A DNA stretch of 64,000 bases. Origin: Microbacterium sp. SSM24. Lineage in GTDB: Bacteria; Actinomycetota; Actinomycetes; Actinomycetales; Microbacteriaceae. The DNA lies in the NCBI RefSeq assembly GCF_025989145.1, contig NZ_JAPDNQ010000001.1:682001-746000 (forward strand), written 5' to 3'. Under the pieces are notes generated by a model. It had not been told where the DNA came from. It saw only the letters and a program-made list of their open reading frames with translations, and made no database searches. Each line of letters begins with the position of its first letter. Within the stretch, counting starts at the first letter, position 1. The position numbers and the translations under genes were made by a program. Positions 9,188 through 17,695 of the stretch are shown here, piece after piece.

Positions 9188-10482
9188 GAATCAGCACCTC
9201 TCGCCACGAGCTCGAACGTTCTGCCGCCGACCTGCACCGTCCACCCGGCGGGGACGCGCATGCGCTCCCCCGCGGGCACATCGACCACGTCGCCGCCGGG
9301 CGACAGCAGCTGCGTGCCGTTGCGCGACCCGCGATCGCCGACCCAGACCCCTTCGGCGTCCTGGCCGAAGGATGCGTGGGTCTTCGACATCAGCCGCTGG
9401 GGATCCTCGAGCCTGACGAGCGCGTCCGGCGACTCGCCGGCCGATCCCTCGGGGTCGCGGCCGATGAGTCCGAGAACCGGCACGCGCACGACGGAGCCGT
9501 CGTCGAAGCGCACCATCGCCTGGGCCCGGCGCAAGCCGGTCGCGGGCCCCGCGGCCGAGGACTGCACGATCTCGGCGGGCGGGGGCGAGGAAGTGGCAGC
9601 CGCACCGTGGGCGGCAGCGGGAGCGCTCGGGGTGCCGGTCGTCACAGGGGCGAAGGCGGCCGACGCGGCGTCGAATGCCGTGGCGGACGGTGCGAACGGG
9701 GAGCCGTCGCGGGAAGCGGTCGCTCCGGGCTCGACGGCCGCGGGCGCGGCATCCGCTCCGGGCACGCCGTCGATCACCCCGAGGTCCTCGGCGGCCCGCG
9801 CGAGCGCCCACTGCGCGCCGGTCCCGCCGGGACCCACGACGCCGGCGCGGGAGCGCGCGTCAGGAATGCGGAGCGCGACCGACTCCGGGGCACCGCTGGC
9901 CATCGACGGAAGATCCTCGCCGTCGTCGGCGCGGTCGCGCAGGGCGCGACGCGCGTGGCGCAGCGCCTTGGCGTCGAAGGGGTCGAGGCCCGCGCGTGCA
10001 TCGATCAGCCAGCATCCGCCGACGCGATCGAGGATGCTGCGCCCCCGGCGCTCCGAATCCCACAGCCCCGAGGCGAACAGCAGTGCGGGGCCGACGACGA
10101 CCAGCAGGATCGTGCTCGCCCACAGCACCAGCGCGCGCAGGACGACGCGCCAGAACCCGGGGCGCCCGAGGTCGGAGGCCGACACCGAGCGCAGTCGCAG
10201 CGCCGCCTTGCCCGCCGTCACGCCGCGCCGACCATGCGTGATCAGCTGCACCAGACCGAAGAGGCTGGGCAGGACGACACCGGCGATGACGAGGATCACC
10301 GCCAGAAGAGAGCGGTCACCCGTCGCGATCATGACGACGCCCATCACCGCGGGCACGGCCAGGAGCAGCCAGATCGCGACGTCGATCGCGAACGCGAGCG
10401 AGCGGTAGCCGGTGCCCGCGGGCACGAGTCCGAGCCGGGCCGCGGACACGGGATCAGCGTCCTGCGGGTGGTAGTCGTTCAT
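9184..10482 (-). CDS. RDD-family membrane protein with C-terminal FHA domain
   Basis: 432 residues. The N-terminal RDD-type region (about 20-170) has three hydrophobic segments and the family's Arg/Asp features (YRSLAFAIDVAIW; GRRGVTAGKAALRLR). A long Ala/Pro-rich linker follows, then an FHA domain (about 330-425) with LIGRDPEG, MSKTHASFG and GSRNGTQL. FHA domains bind phospho-threonine peptides, so this is a membrane-anchored reader beside the FHA-bearing ATPase, whose start it overlaps by four bases. It lies 24 bases after the Thr-repeat protein. The role of the RDD region is unknown. Confidence 0.85.
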   Translation of the reverse strand: MNDYHPQDADPVSAARLGLVPAGTGYRSLAFAIDVAIWLLLAVPAVMGVVMIATGDRSLLAVILVIAGVVLPSLFGLVQLITHGRRGVTAGKAALRLRSVSASDLGRPGFWRVVLRALVLWASTILLVVVGPALLFASGLWDSERRGRSILDRVGGCWLIDARAGLDPFDAKALRHARRALRDRADDGEDLPSMASGAPESVALRIPDARSRAGVVGPGGTGAQWALARAAEDLGVIDGVPGADAAPAAVEPGATASRDGSPFAPSATAFDAASAAFAPVTTGTPSAPAAAHGAAATSSPPPAEIVQSSAAGPATGLRRAQAMVRFDDGSVVRVPVLGLIGRDPEGSAGESPDALVRLEDPQRLMSKTHASFGQDAEGVWVGDRGSRNGTQLLSPGGDVVDVPAGERMRVPAGWTVQVGGRTFELVARGADS

Positions 10483-10506
10483 CTCTTCCTCAGGTCGCCG
10501 GAGCCG

Positions 10507-11370
10507 TCAGGTCAGCAGGAGCACGAGCGCCGTGGTCGCCGCGATCGCACCCGCCACCGCGCACAGCACCACGATCAGCACGCGGCGACGCGCCCGGGCG
10601 CGGGCAGCACGCTCCACACTCTCACGATCGAGCGCTTCAGCCGGCACATCGGCGACCGGCGGGCGCGGCGCAGCCGTCGCTCGCGGCACCCGCGCCGGGG
10701 CGTCGGCACGCGGTCGCATCGGCGCGCGCAGGGCCTCGGCATCCGGAACACGGGCCTCGCGCCCGAGCGTCGCCTCCTCAGGATCGGGAGCGGTCTCGCG
10801 CGACTGCGCGCGCTTCGGCGCGCGCAGGATCGTGTCCTCCTCCTCGGGGACAGTGTCGGCCGGAGGCGTGCGGCGCGAGACGACGGTGTCGTCGGCCGGC
10901 GGTGCGGAGAGCTCGGATGCCGCGCCGCGGGTCGACGGTGCGGTGTCGTCGGAGACATCGGGATCGAAGACCTGTCGCCGGACCGAGGCCGCCGTGGCTT
11001 CGTCGGGCTCGGCCTCGGGACGACGCCGCACCGACAGGGCAGTCGCCTCGTCGACCTCGGGCTCGGGCTCGGCCGCGGGACGACGCCGCACCGACAGGGC
11101 CGTCGCCTCGTCGACCTCGGGCTCGGGCTCGGCCGAGGGACGACGCCGCACCGACAGGGCCGTGGCCTCGTCGACGGGATCGGCGATCGGGCGCTTGCGG
11201 GTGGAGACCACCGTCTCCTCGTCCACCGGATGCTCGACGGGGCGCCGGCGATACGAGATCACCGTCTCGTCGGTCGCGAGCTCGTCGGACGCGCCGTGGC
11301 CGGTCGCGTCCGGCTCCTGCCCGTCGGCGCCGGGAACGGAGCCCCGGTCAGGGACGTCGGCAGCCGTCAT
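10507..11370 (-). CDS. Membrane-anchored repeat protein with ten acidic-Thr-x-x-Ser-type motifs
   Basis: 287 residues; I recognise no family. The first 205 residues carry ten spaced copies of an acidic residue, Thr, two small or hydrophobic residues, usually Ser, then Arg: DETVISYRRRP, EETVVSTRKRP, DEATALSVRRRP three times, DEATAASVRRQ, DDTAPSTRG, DDTVVSRR, EDTILRAPKR and EEATLGREAR. The Thr residues fall at about 36, 53, 70, 90, 110, 126, 143, 162, 180 and 201. A Pro/Ala stretch and one C-terminal membrane helix (about 263-286) follow, so the repeats probably face the cytoplasm. It is encoded between two FHA proteins, below a Ser/Thr kinase. The motifs recall the kinase-targeted ETTSVFR of GarA/OdhI, so I infer a multivalent phospho-Thr docking scaffold. 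Confidence 0.75.
   Translation of the reverse strand: MTAADVPDRGSVPGADGQEPDATGHGASDELATDETVISYRRRPVEHPVDEETVVSTRKRPIADPVDEATALSVRRRPSAEPEPEVDEATALSVRRRPAAEPEPEVDEATALSVRRRPEAEPDEATAASVRRQVFDPDVSDDTAPSTRGAASELSAPPADDTVVSRRTPPADTVPEEEDTILRAPKRAQSRETAPDPEEATLGREARVPDAEALRAPMRPRADAPARVPRATAAPRPPVADVPAEALDRESVERAARARARRRVLIVVLCAVAGAIAATTALVLLLT
11012..11160 (-). repeat. Exact 60-bp coding tandem repeat
   Basis: The block ending CGACGCCGCACCGACAGGGC recurs at 11021, 11081 and 11141, an exact 60-base (20-codon) period with few substitutions. It encodes three DEATALSVRRRP units joined by EPEPEV. The high DNA identity points to recent in-frame duplication, so copy number could vary between strains. 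Confidence 0.85.
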
Positions 11371-12824
11371 CGGCTCGCATCGTCCGGCACGAGCCGGAGT
11401 TCGGCGTCACCGAGCAGAAGGCGGTCCTCCGTGCGGTGAGGCACCCCCGGGGTGATCTCGCGCTCGGAGCCGTCCGACGAGACCAGCACGGTGCCGTTGG
11501 TGGAGTGCAGATCGGTCACCGACCACATCTCGCCCTCGAGATCCAGCCGCAGGTGCGTCTTGGAGACGGTGCCGTCGTGGACCTCGATGAGCTGAGCGTT
11601 CGGGTACGCCTCGTTCGGCGACGGGCGACGACCCACGACGACGACCTCGGCGACGAGCGCCACCGACGATCCGGTCGGAAGCACGACCGACCAGTGCGTC
11701 GTGCGCCGGTTCGCTGCCCGTGTCTGATCGACGGCGCCGTCGGGAACATGGGGATGGACGTGCTGAGCCGACACCGAGGAGCGCGCCGCCTGCGGGCCGC
11801 CCGCGACCGGTGCCCCGAGGACCGCGGACACCTCACCGGAGGCCTCGGGGAAGGCGTCGGGCTCAGGCAGCGGCGAGCGCGCGGGCGACCACGGCTCGCG
11901 ACGGGTCGCCGAGCGCGTGGCAGGCACGCGCGTCACGGCGGGCATGCCCGTGGCATCCGGCAGGTCGTCGTCATACGAGACGGCGGAGATCGGCGACGGC
12001 GCTCCCGCGACCGCCGCGGTGACCTCGCTGGTCAACTCGCCGACAGCCCCGAGGTCGAACCCGCCCCAGCCCTGATTGGCGCGCGCACGGGATGCCGGAG
12101 CCGGCGACGCGGGCTCGGCGAGAACGTCCTCGTTCGAGGGAAGAGGGGGCACCGGCGGCGCGGTCGGCGCAGCCGCGGGAGCAGCGGAGGGCAGCAGCGG
12201 AACGAACGAGATCGGCTCGTCGGGGGACTCGACGCGCGACGGTGCGGTCGGCGGCAGCGGCGGCGCGGGTGGCACCTCGTCGTCGGCAGGGGTCGCACTC
12301 GACGGGGCCCAGCCGTTCACCGTAGCGGCGGCAGGTGCGGGCATCGGCGGCGGGCCCGGCTCGGACGGCGCGAACGCGGCGCGGCCGTCGCCGGCGTCGC
12401 TCGTGGAACGCCGGACCCCGGCATCCTGCTCCGCACCGATCCAGCGCGCGGACCCGAATCCGAGCACCGTGGCCCACACCGGGAACAGCAGCGCGGCCAG
12501 CACCGTCATTCCGACGCCCAGGCCGAACGAGACGTTGACGCGGTAGCACGCGATGACCACGACCACCCACAGCGCGACCTGACCGGCGATCGGCACGAGC
12601 GCGAGGAGCACGAACCACCCGGAGAACCCGCCGAGCCTCAGCAGCACGACGATGTTGAGCACCGGGACCCAGGCCTTCCAGCCCTCTTCTCCCGACTTGC
12701 GGAACACGGCCGAGAGTGCGAGCGCCGTCCAGACGTAGAGCGCAGCGAACGCGGCAACGCTGAGCAGGATCGGCACGACCGCGGCCGAGGGATCGACGGT
12801 CATGGCGGCATCGACGGCATTCAT
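11367..12824 (-). CDS. DUF5684-like membrane protein with C-terminal FHA domain
   Basis: 485 residues. The N-terminal 125 residues form about four hydrophobic segments, with GWKAWVPVLNIVVLLRLGG typical of the small DUF5684-like membrane family. About 200 Pro/Ala-rich residues follow, then an FHA domain (about 380-480) with VVVGRRPSP, VSKTHLRLD and LHSTNGTVL. It is the third FHA protein of the operon. Four-base ATGA overlaps join it to both neighbours, so translation is coupled. It is probably a phospho-Thr reader at the membrane; the partner is unknown. Confidence 0.82.
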   Translation of the reverse strand: MNAVDAAMTVDPSAAVVPILLSVAAFAALYVWTALALSAVFRKSGEEGWKAWVPVLNIVVLLRLGGFSGWFVLLALVPIAGQVALWVVVVIACYRVNVSFGLGVGMTVLAALLFPVWATVLGFGSARWIGAEQDAGVRRSTSDAGDGRAAFAPSEPGPPPMPAPAAATVNGWAPSSATPADDEVPPAPPLPPTAPSRVESPDEPISFVPLLPSAAPAAAPTAPPVPPLPSNEDVLAEPASPAPASRARANQGWGGFDLGAVGELTSEVTAAVAGAPSPISAVSYDDDLPDATGMPAVTRVPATRSATRREPWSPARSPLPEPDAFPEASGEVSAVLGAPVAGGPQAARSSVSAQHVHPHVPDGAVDQTRAANRRTTHWSVVLPTGSSVALVAEVVVVGRRPSPNEAYPNAQLIEVHDGTVSKTHLRLDLEGEMWSVTDLHSTNGTVLVSSDGSEREITPGVPHRTEDRLLLGDAELRLVPDDASR

Positions 12825-15334
12825 GGCATCGGACGCGCGGGCTGCGGGGCCCGGCGCCTCCCCCTTTCGGCGAAGCGAGGTCCGGAGCCCGGGGTGGGCG
12901 CCAGATGTCGGACGAACGATCTCAACGATACGGCGGCGACGAGTCTGCGCCAGAATCCGCGCTCACGTGCGAGGAAGCGTCGCTGCTCCTCCACTGATCG
13001 CCAGTACTCCTCCGCATCGCCCGTCGTCTCGTCTCCGCTAGAGAATACGGCGCGATCGGCGATGACGGCGAGATCCCGCCCCGCCTGCGTGCCGAACACC
13101 TCGGCGAGCTCGCTGCGGGTGTGGGTCCGCGGCGCTTCGCGTCCGGCATCGACGGCGGCGTCGACGAACTCCTCCCAGCCTCCCGAGATCTGCACCGCCG
13201 GTGATCCGGTGCGACGGCGGGTGCGGCGGCGGGACGCCTTGGCCCCGATCACGATGAGGAACGGACCGAGCGCCAGACCCAGGATCAGCAGCACGACGCC
13301 GGTCGTGCGCAGCACCGGCCACAGCCATGCGAGGTCGAGCCCGGCATCGTCTGCCGCGGGATCGTTCGATCCCGTGTCCTCCTGGAGGGAGTCCGGCGGG
13401 ACCACTTCCTCGACGGAGTCCGGGCGGACCTCGGTGACGACCTCCGGATCGCGCTGCTCGGTGACATCCAGACTCGGCGAGTCCGCGAACTGCGGTGTGA
13501 CGTCGATCGGGATCCACTCGCCCCCGGCGGTATGCACCTCGGTCCAGGCCGTGAGGTCCTGCGCACGGCACACGCCCTCGTCGCACACCGCCAGCCCCGG
13601 ACCCGCGTCCACCAGGCGCGCACCGAGCACGACCCGCGCCGGGAATCCGAGCTCTCGCGCCATCAGGGCGACGGCGACCGCGAACTGCTCGTCGTCGCCG
13701 ACGGCCGCGACGTAGTTCCCGGAGGACTCGGCCCGCGGATCCGTCTCGCGCTCCAGCAGCCGCGCGAACATCGCATCGACGCGTGCCAGGGAGTGCCCGG
13801 AGGCACTCGGCTGGAACAGGTAGTCGGGCAGCGACTCGGTCCACACCGGCGCCGCCTCCCCGCGCGCGAGTCCGTGACTCAGATAGCCCCGCTCTCGCAG
13901 GAGCGAGACCAGGCCCGCGAGGGCCGCGCCGCCCGAGCCGGAGACGTGCGCGTCCATCCACGCCCGCATGCTGTCGGGTGCCGCAACAGCGGCGTCGACG
14001 CCTCCCGGAGGAACCGCATCGGCCAGATCGGGCGCCGCCGGCTCGACACCGCGAAGGGTGTAGCTGTCGCCTGCGATGAGGCCGCCGCCGGCCGTCTCCA
14101 CACCCGCGGCGGCGGCCGCGTTGTAGTAGAACCGATCGGCGAGACTCGCGGCGCGGGATCCGGAGAATTCGACCGACGAGAGGCGGCCCGCCGTCGGCAT
14201 CCAGATCCCCTCGAGTCCCCCGATCATCACCCGAGCCGTCAGAGGCGTCCCCTCGCCCGCGTCGAGGCTCGACGGCACCCGCACGAAGCGTCCGGCCTCG
14301 ACGGCGCCCTCGCCGCCTGAGCGGAAGACCTCCCCGTCGTAGGCGTCGAGCGTTGCGAGGCGCACACGTTCGGGCAGGTCCGACGTGGAGTTCACCGTGA
14401 ACAGGATGTCGTCCGCGCGCTCGTCGGCGAACAGAGACCGGTACTCGGCCAGCGGACTCACCGCCGCCGAGAGGTCGACCTCGGGGCCGATCGCGCTGCG
14501 GAGCACCTCGCGTTCCGCCCCGCGCGCGGCGAAGGGCACCACGCCGACCGCGACGATGAGGGCTCCCGCCACCATCGACGCGCCGAGAACGGTGCGTCGG
14601 CGGTCGGCCCGGGTGGGACGCCGTGAGACGCGGACACCGCTCGAGACGGCGGCGCGCTGGAGTGCGTGCACGCGCTCGTCGTGCGTGCGCCACGCGAGCC
14701 ACAGCAGGCAGGCGAGGAGCGTCGCCACGCCGAGAGCGGTCTCGACGGGGGCGTACAGGGTGAGCGGGCCGATCACGAGCGGCGCGCTCGTCGAGGTGCG
14801 CCCGAAGAAGAGACCGAAGGACGTCATCGCGAGCGCGACCGGGATGGCGGCGTACGCCCAGCGGTCGGAGCGCCACGACAGCAGCAGGAGGACGCAGGTC
14901 CCGACGAGGAACACGACGAGCGCCGGAACGAGCAGGTTGCGGTAGGCCCCCACCGGCAGCTCGACGGTGACGAGGTCCTTCCAGGCCAGCACCACTCCGG
15001 AGGTCAGCTCGCCGACACCCCGCACGAGGTCGGCCGGCCCCCCGAGCCGCGACGGCACGGCGAGCGGTACGCCGAGCACGAGGAAGGCGGCCGCGAGCAC
15101 GGCCGCGACGAGCCAGCCGCTCCAGCGGAAGCGGTAGGCCGCACTGGCGATCATCGCGGCCACGAGCGCGCTCACTCCGACGAGGAGCGCCACGTGCCAC
15201 GAGCGGTAGATCGGCCACGCGGCGATGGCGGCGATCACCACGACGGCGGTCGTGAAGACCGCGCCGACGACCACGCTCGGCACCACTCGGGGCGCGCGGT
15301 CCACGACGGGCGCGGCATCCGTCGAGGCACTCAT
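12821..15334 (-). CDS. TgpA-like membrane protein with degenerate transglutaminase core
   Basis: 837 residues from ATG 15334, which overlaps the DUF58 stop as ATGA; longer readings of the frame run through DUF58 and are not real. The N-terminal part has several membrane helices (about 20-230), the middle and the transglutaminase-like core (about 480-620) are extracellular, and one helix (about 670-695) precedes a cytoplasmic DUF4129-like tail. The Cys-His-Asp triad is broken: the Cys motif reads GDDEQFA (Asp548), the His motif reads LTAWTEV (Thr595), and only Asp611 of DVTP remains. The surrounding fold residues, such as LMARELGFPARVVLG, are intact. It is therefore probably a non-catalytic binding or scaffolding domain. 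MoxR, DUF58 and TgpA-like genes commonly form one cluster. Confidence 0.88.
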   Translation of the reverse strand: MSASTDAAPVVDRAPRVVPSVVVGAVFTTAVVVIAAIAAWPIYRSWHVALLVGVSALVAAMIASAAYRFRWSGWLVAAVLAAAFLVLGVPLAVPSRLGGPADLVRGVGELTSGVVLAWKDLVTVELPVGAYRNLLVPALVVFLVGTCVLLLLSWRSDRWAYAAIPVALAMTSFGLFFGRTSTSAPLVIGPLTLYAPVETALGVATLLACLLWLAWRTHDERVHALQRAAVSSGVRVSRRPTRADRRRTVLGASMVAGALIVAVGVVPFAARGAEREVLRSAIGPEVDLSAAVSPLAEYRSLFADERADDILFTVNSTSDLPERVRLATLDAYDGEVFRSGGEGAVEAGRFVRVPSSLDAGEGTPLTARVMIGGLEGIWMPTAGRLSSVEFSGSRAASLADRFYYNAAAAAGVETAGGGLIAGDSYTLRGVEPAAPDLADAVPPGGVDAAVAAPDSMRAWMDAHVSGSGGAALAGLVSLLRERGYLSHGLARGEAAPVWTESLPDYLFQPSASGHSLARVDAMFARLLERETDPRAESSGNYVAAVGDDEQFAVAVALMARELGFPARVVLGARLVDAGPGLAVCDEGVCRAQDLTAWTEVHTAGGEWIPIDVTPQFADSPSLDVTEQRDPEVVTEVRPDSVEEVVPPDSLQEDTGSNDPAADDAGLDLAWLWPVLRTTGVVLLILGLALGPFLIVIGAKASRRRTRRRTGSPAVQISGGWEEFVDAAVDAGREAPRTHTRSELAEVFGTQAGRDLAVIADRAVFSSGDETTGDAEEYWRSVEEQRRFLARERGFWRRLVAAVSLRSFVRHLAPTPGSGPRFAERGRRRAPQPARPMP

Positions 15335-16704
15335 GAGGTCGCCCCCCTCAGCAGCAGACCCGAGAGGTCCTCGAGCGTGCCGACGGTGAGGACCGTGATG
15401 CCCGACAACGTCTGCATACGCGGGTGCGCGCGCTCGTCGCACAGCACGGCGACCACGGCCGTGTCGGCGGGGAAGGCCAGCGCCGCCTGCTGCAGGCGCG
15501 TGAGCGTCACCCGGGACCCGACGACGACGAACGCGATCGACAGACGGTCGCCGGACTCGGCGGTGAGTCGGCACACCTCGGAGACCGGCATCGTGTTCTC
15601 GAGCAGCTCGACGCCGCTGAAGCCGTCGAGCATCGGGCGCGGCGCGTCCGCGGGGATGCGGCGGATCGAGCGCAGTCGACCGCGCACGACGCGCGGGATC
15701 TCCGACCCCACCACGATCTCGACGTCGCGCGCGTCGCGGACCGCGCGCAGTCCGAGCGAGGCGGCGCAGCCGACGGCCAGTTCGAACTCGTCGGCGTCGG
15801 CGTACTCCTGCTCGGCGGCCGCGAGCACGACGGCCATCCGGGACCGCCGCGACTCCTCGTACTGCCGGACCATGAGCCGCCCGGTCTTCGCCGTCGACCT
15901 CCAGTGGATCTGCCGGCGCGAGTCGCCCGGCGCATACTCGCGGATCGCGTGGAACGACATGTCGGCGTCGACGAGCCGCCGCGTGGGGCTCCCCTCGAGG
16001 TCGCGGATGAAGCCGGCGCTCGTCGAGGGCAGCGACGTCGTGCGGGGGTGGACGTAGACCTCGTGCACGTCGTCGAACGCGTGCTCGCGGCGCAGCATCC
16101 CGATGGGATCGCTGCGGACCGTCGTCGCGGGGCCGACCGTGATGATCCCGCGGCGCAGACCGGGGATGTCCAGCGGCTGCGACACCGAATGCCCCGGGCG
16201 CAGCAGCGGCACCCCGAACTCGACCAGCCCGGCCCCCACCGGGATGTCCAGGCGCCCCGGCAGCGCGATGCGGTGCCCGTCGTTGCGCACGACGATGTCG
16301 CCCTCGATCCCGTCGCCGGCCACGACGCGCTCGTGCACGAGCGAGAGGCTCACGTCGTACGACCGCGCGCCGAAGAGGAAGGGAACGGATGCTGCGGCCA
16401 GCACGAGCGCCGCGGCACCGGCCACCATCCACTCGACCCAGCCGAAGACGATGCCCACACCGAGCCCGATCGTCGCGGCGACGATGACGAGCACGCCGGC
16501 CGGCCGCACGGTGCGCGCCGACCACGTGGCGGCCGCTGACGCACCCTTCGAGATCGCGCCCCACACGCCGGTCCACCACACGACGGCGCGCACGAGCGCG
16601 CGCCCGCGGCCGGGTGCCGCCACCGCGGTCTCGGTGACGTGCGTGCGGCCGTCGGCCCCGGTCGAGGCGGACGCGCGGGTGAGGCGGGACTCGGTCAGGC
16701 TCAT
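15331..16704 (-). CDS. DUF58 domain protein
   Basis: 457 residues. Two membrane helices lie at about 68-115, followed by a beta-rich region and the DUF58 core with the signature AIREYAPGDSRRQIHWRSTAKTGRLMVRQYE. The fold is related to von Willebrand factor A domains. These proteins are partners of MoxR AAA+ ATPases in assembly or chaperone-like systems whose substrates are mostly unknown. It overlaps MoxR upstream and the transglutaminase-like gene downstream by four bases each. The substrate may be the giant Ig protein or the secretion machine (inference from the operon). Confidence 0.9.
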   Translation of the reverse strand: MSLTESRLTRASASTGADGRTHVTETAVAAPGRGRALVRAVVWWTGVWGAISKGASAAATWSARTVRPAGVLVIVAATIGLGVGIVFGWVEWMVAGAAALVLAAASVPFLFGARSYDVSLSLVHERVVAGDGIEGDIVVRNDGHRIALPGRLDIPVGAGLVEFGVPLLRPGHSVSQPLDIPGLRRGIITVGPATTVRSDPIGMLRREHAFDDVHEVYVHPRTTSLPSTSAGFIRDLEGSPTRRLVDADMSFHAIREYAPGDSRRQIHWRSTAKTGRLMVRQYEESRRSRMAVVLAAAEQEYADADEFELAVGCAASLGLRAVRDARDVEIVVGSEIPRVVRGRLRSIRRIPADAPRPMLDGFSGVELLENTMPVSEVCRLTAESGDRLSIAFVVVGSRVTLTRLQQAALAFPADTAVVAVLCDERAHPRMQTLSGITVLTVGTLEDLSGLLLRGATS

Positions 16705-17666
16705 ACGGCCTCGCGGCGGCTGGGCGGGGCGACGTCGAGGAGCACCTGGCCGATGACGGCCTCCTGGGTGACGCCGTCGAACTCGGCTTCGGGGTGGAGG
16801 ATCAGGCGGTGCGAGAGCACGGGGACGGCGAGCGCCTTGACGTCGTCGGGCGTGGCGTAGGTGCGCCCCTGCGACACCGCACGCGTGCGGGCGGCGCGCG
16901 TGAGGGCGAGGGCGCCGCGGATGCTGACGCCCAGCCGCACCTCGTCGGCGGACCGTGTGCTGTCGACGAGACGCGCGATGTAGTCGAGCACGAGCGCGTC
17001 GACGTACACCAGCCGGGCGAGGTCGGCCATGCCGACGAGCGACTGCGGGGAGAGGACCGGGTCGAGCGCAGCGGTCGCGACCGCTGCGCCGTCGAGGATG
17101 CGGACCGTCGCCGCGTGGTCGGGATATCCCAGCGACGCGCGCATCATGAATCGGTCGAGCTGGGCTTCGGGCAGGCGGTACGTGCCGGCCTGCTCGACGG
17201 GGTTCTGCGTCGCGAGCACGAGGAACGGCACACCGACCTGCCGCGAGACGCCGTCGATCGTGACGCGTCCCTCCTCCATGACCTCGAGGAGCGCCGACTG
17301 CGTCTTCGGGCTGGCGCGGTTGATCTCGTCGGCGAGCACGATGTTCGCGAAGATCGGGCCGGCGTGGAACTCGAAGACGCCCTCCTTCTGGTCGTACACG
17401 CTGATGCCGGTGATGTCGCCGGGGAGCAGATCGGGCGTGAACTGGATGCGCGTGTTCGTCCCCTGCACGGACTGGGCGACCGCGCGGGCGAGCGAGGTCT
17501 TGCCGGTGCCCGGCACGTCTTCGAGCAGCACGTGGCCGTCGCTGAGCATCGCGGTGAGCACGAGTTCGACGACGTGGCGCTTGCCCAGCACCGCGCGCTC
17601 GACGTTGTCGGCGATCTCCCCGAACGTCTGCGCGAACCAGGTCGCCTGCTCCTGCGTGATCGTCAT
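16701..17666 (-). CDS. MoxR-family AAA+ ATPase
   Basis: 321 residues from ATG 17666 (MTITQEQATWFAQ), with an AGAGGA site upstream; the frame runs further up but inside the Ig gene. Walker A is EDVPGTGKT, Walker B is VLADEIN, and the block TQNPVEQAGTYRLPEAQLDRF is typical of MoxR. Such ATPases act as chaperones that mature or activate protein complexes with DUF58/VWA partners, and here DUF58 follows with a four-base overlap. It lies 29 bases after the Ig-repeat gene. Confidence 0.92.
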   Translation of the reverse strand: MTITQEQATWFAQTFGEIADNVERAVLGKRHVVELVLTAMLSDGHVLLEDVPGTGKTSLARAVAQSVQGTNTRIQFTPDLLPGDITGISVYDQKEGVFEFHAGPIFANIVLADEINRASPKTQSALLEVMEEGRVTIDGVSRQVGVPFLVLATQNPVEQAGTYRLPEAQLDRFMMRASLGYPDHAATVRILDGAAVATAALDPVLSPQSLVGMADLARLVYVDALVLDYIARLVDSTRSADEVRLGVSIRGALALTRAARTRAVSQGRTYATPDDVKALAVPVLSHRLILHPEAEFDGVTQEAVIGQVLLDVAPPSRREAV

Positions 17667-17695
17667 GATGTCCTCTGCTGTCGGGCCGTGGGGGC

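Noticed and set aside
11012..11160. Possible CRISPR-like array
   Set aside because: The period is a multiple of three, there are no unique spacers, and it encodes the Thr-repeat protein.
12821..16579. 1252-codon reading that would fuse transglutaminase-like and upstream sequence
   Set aside because: The upstream 415 codons are out of frame across DUF58; the real start is the ATGA overlap at 15334.
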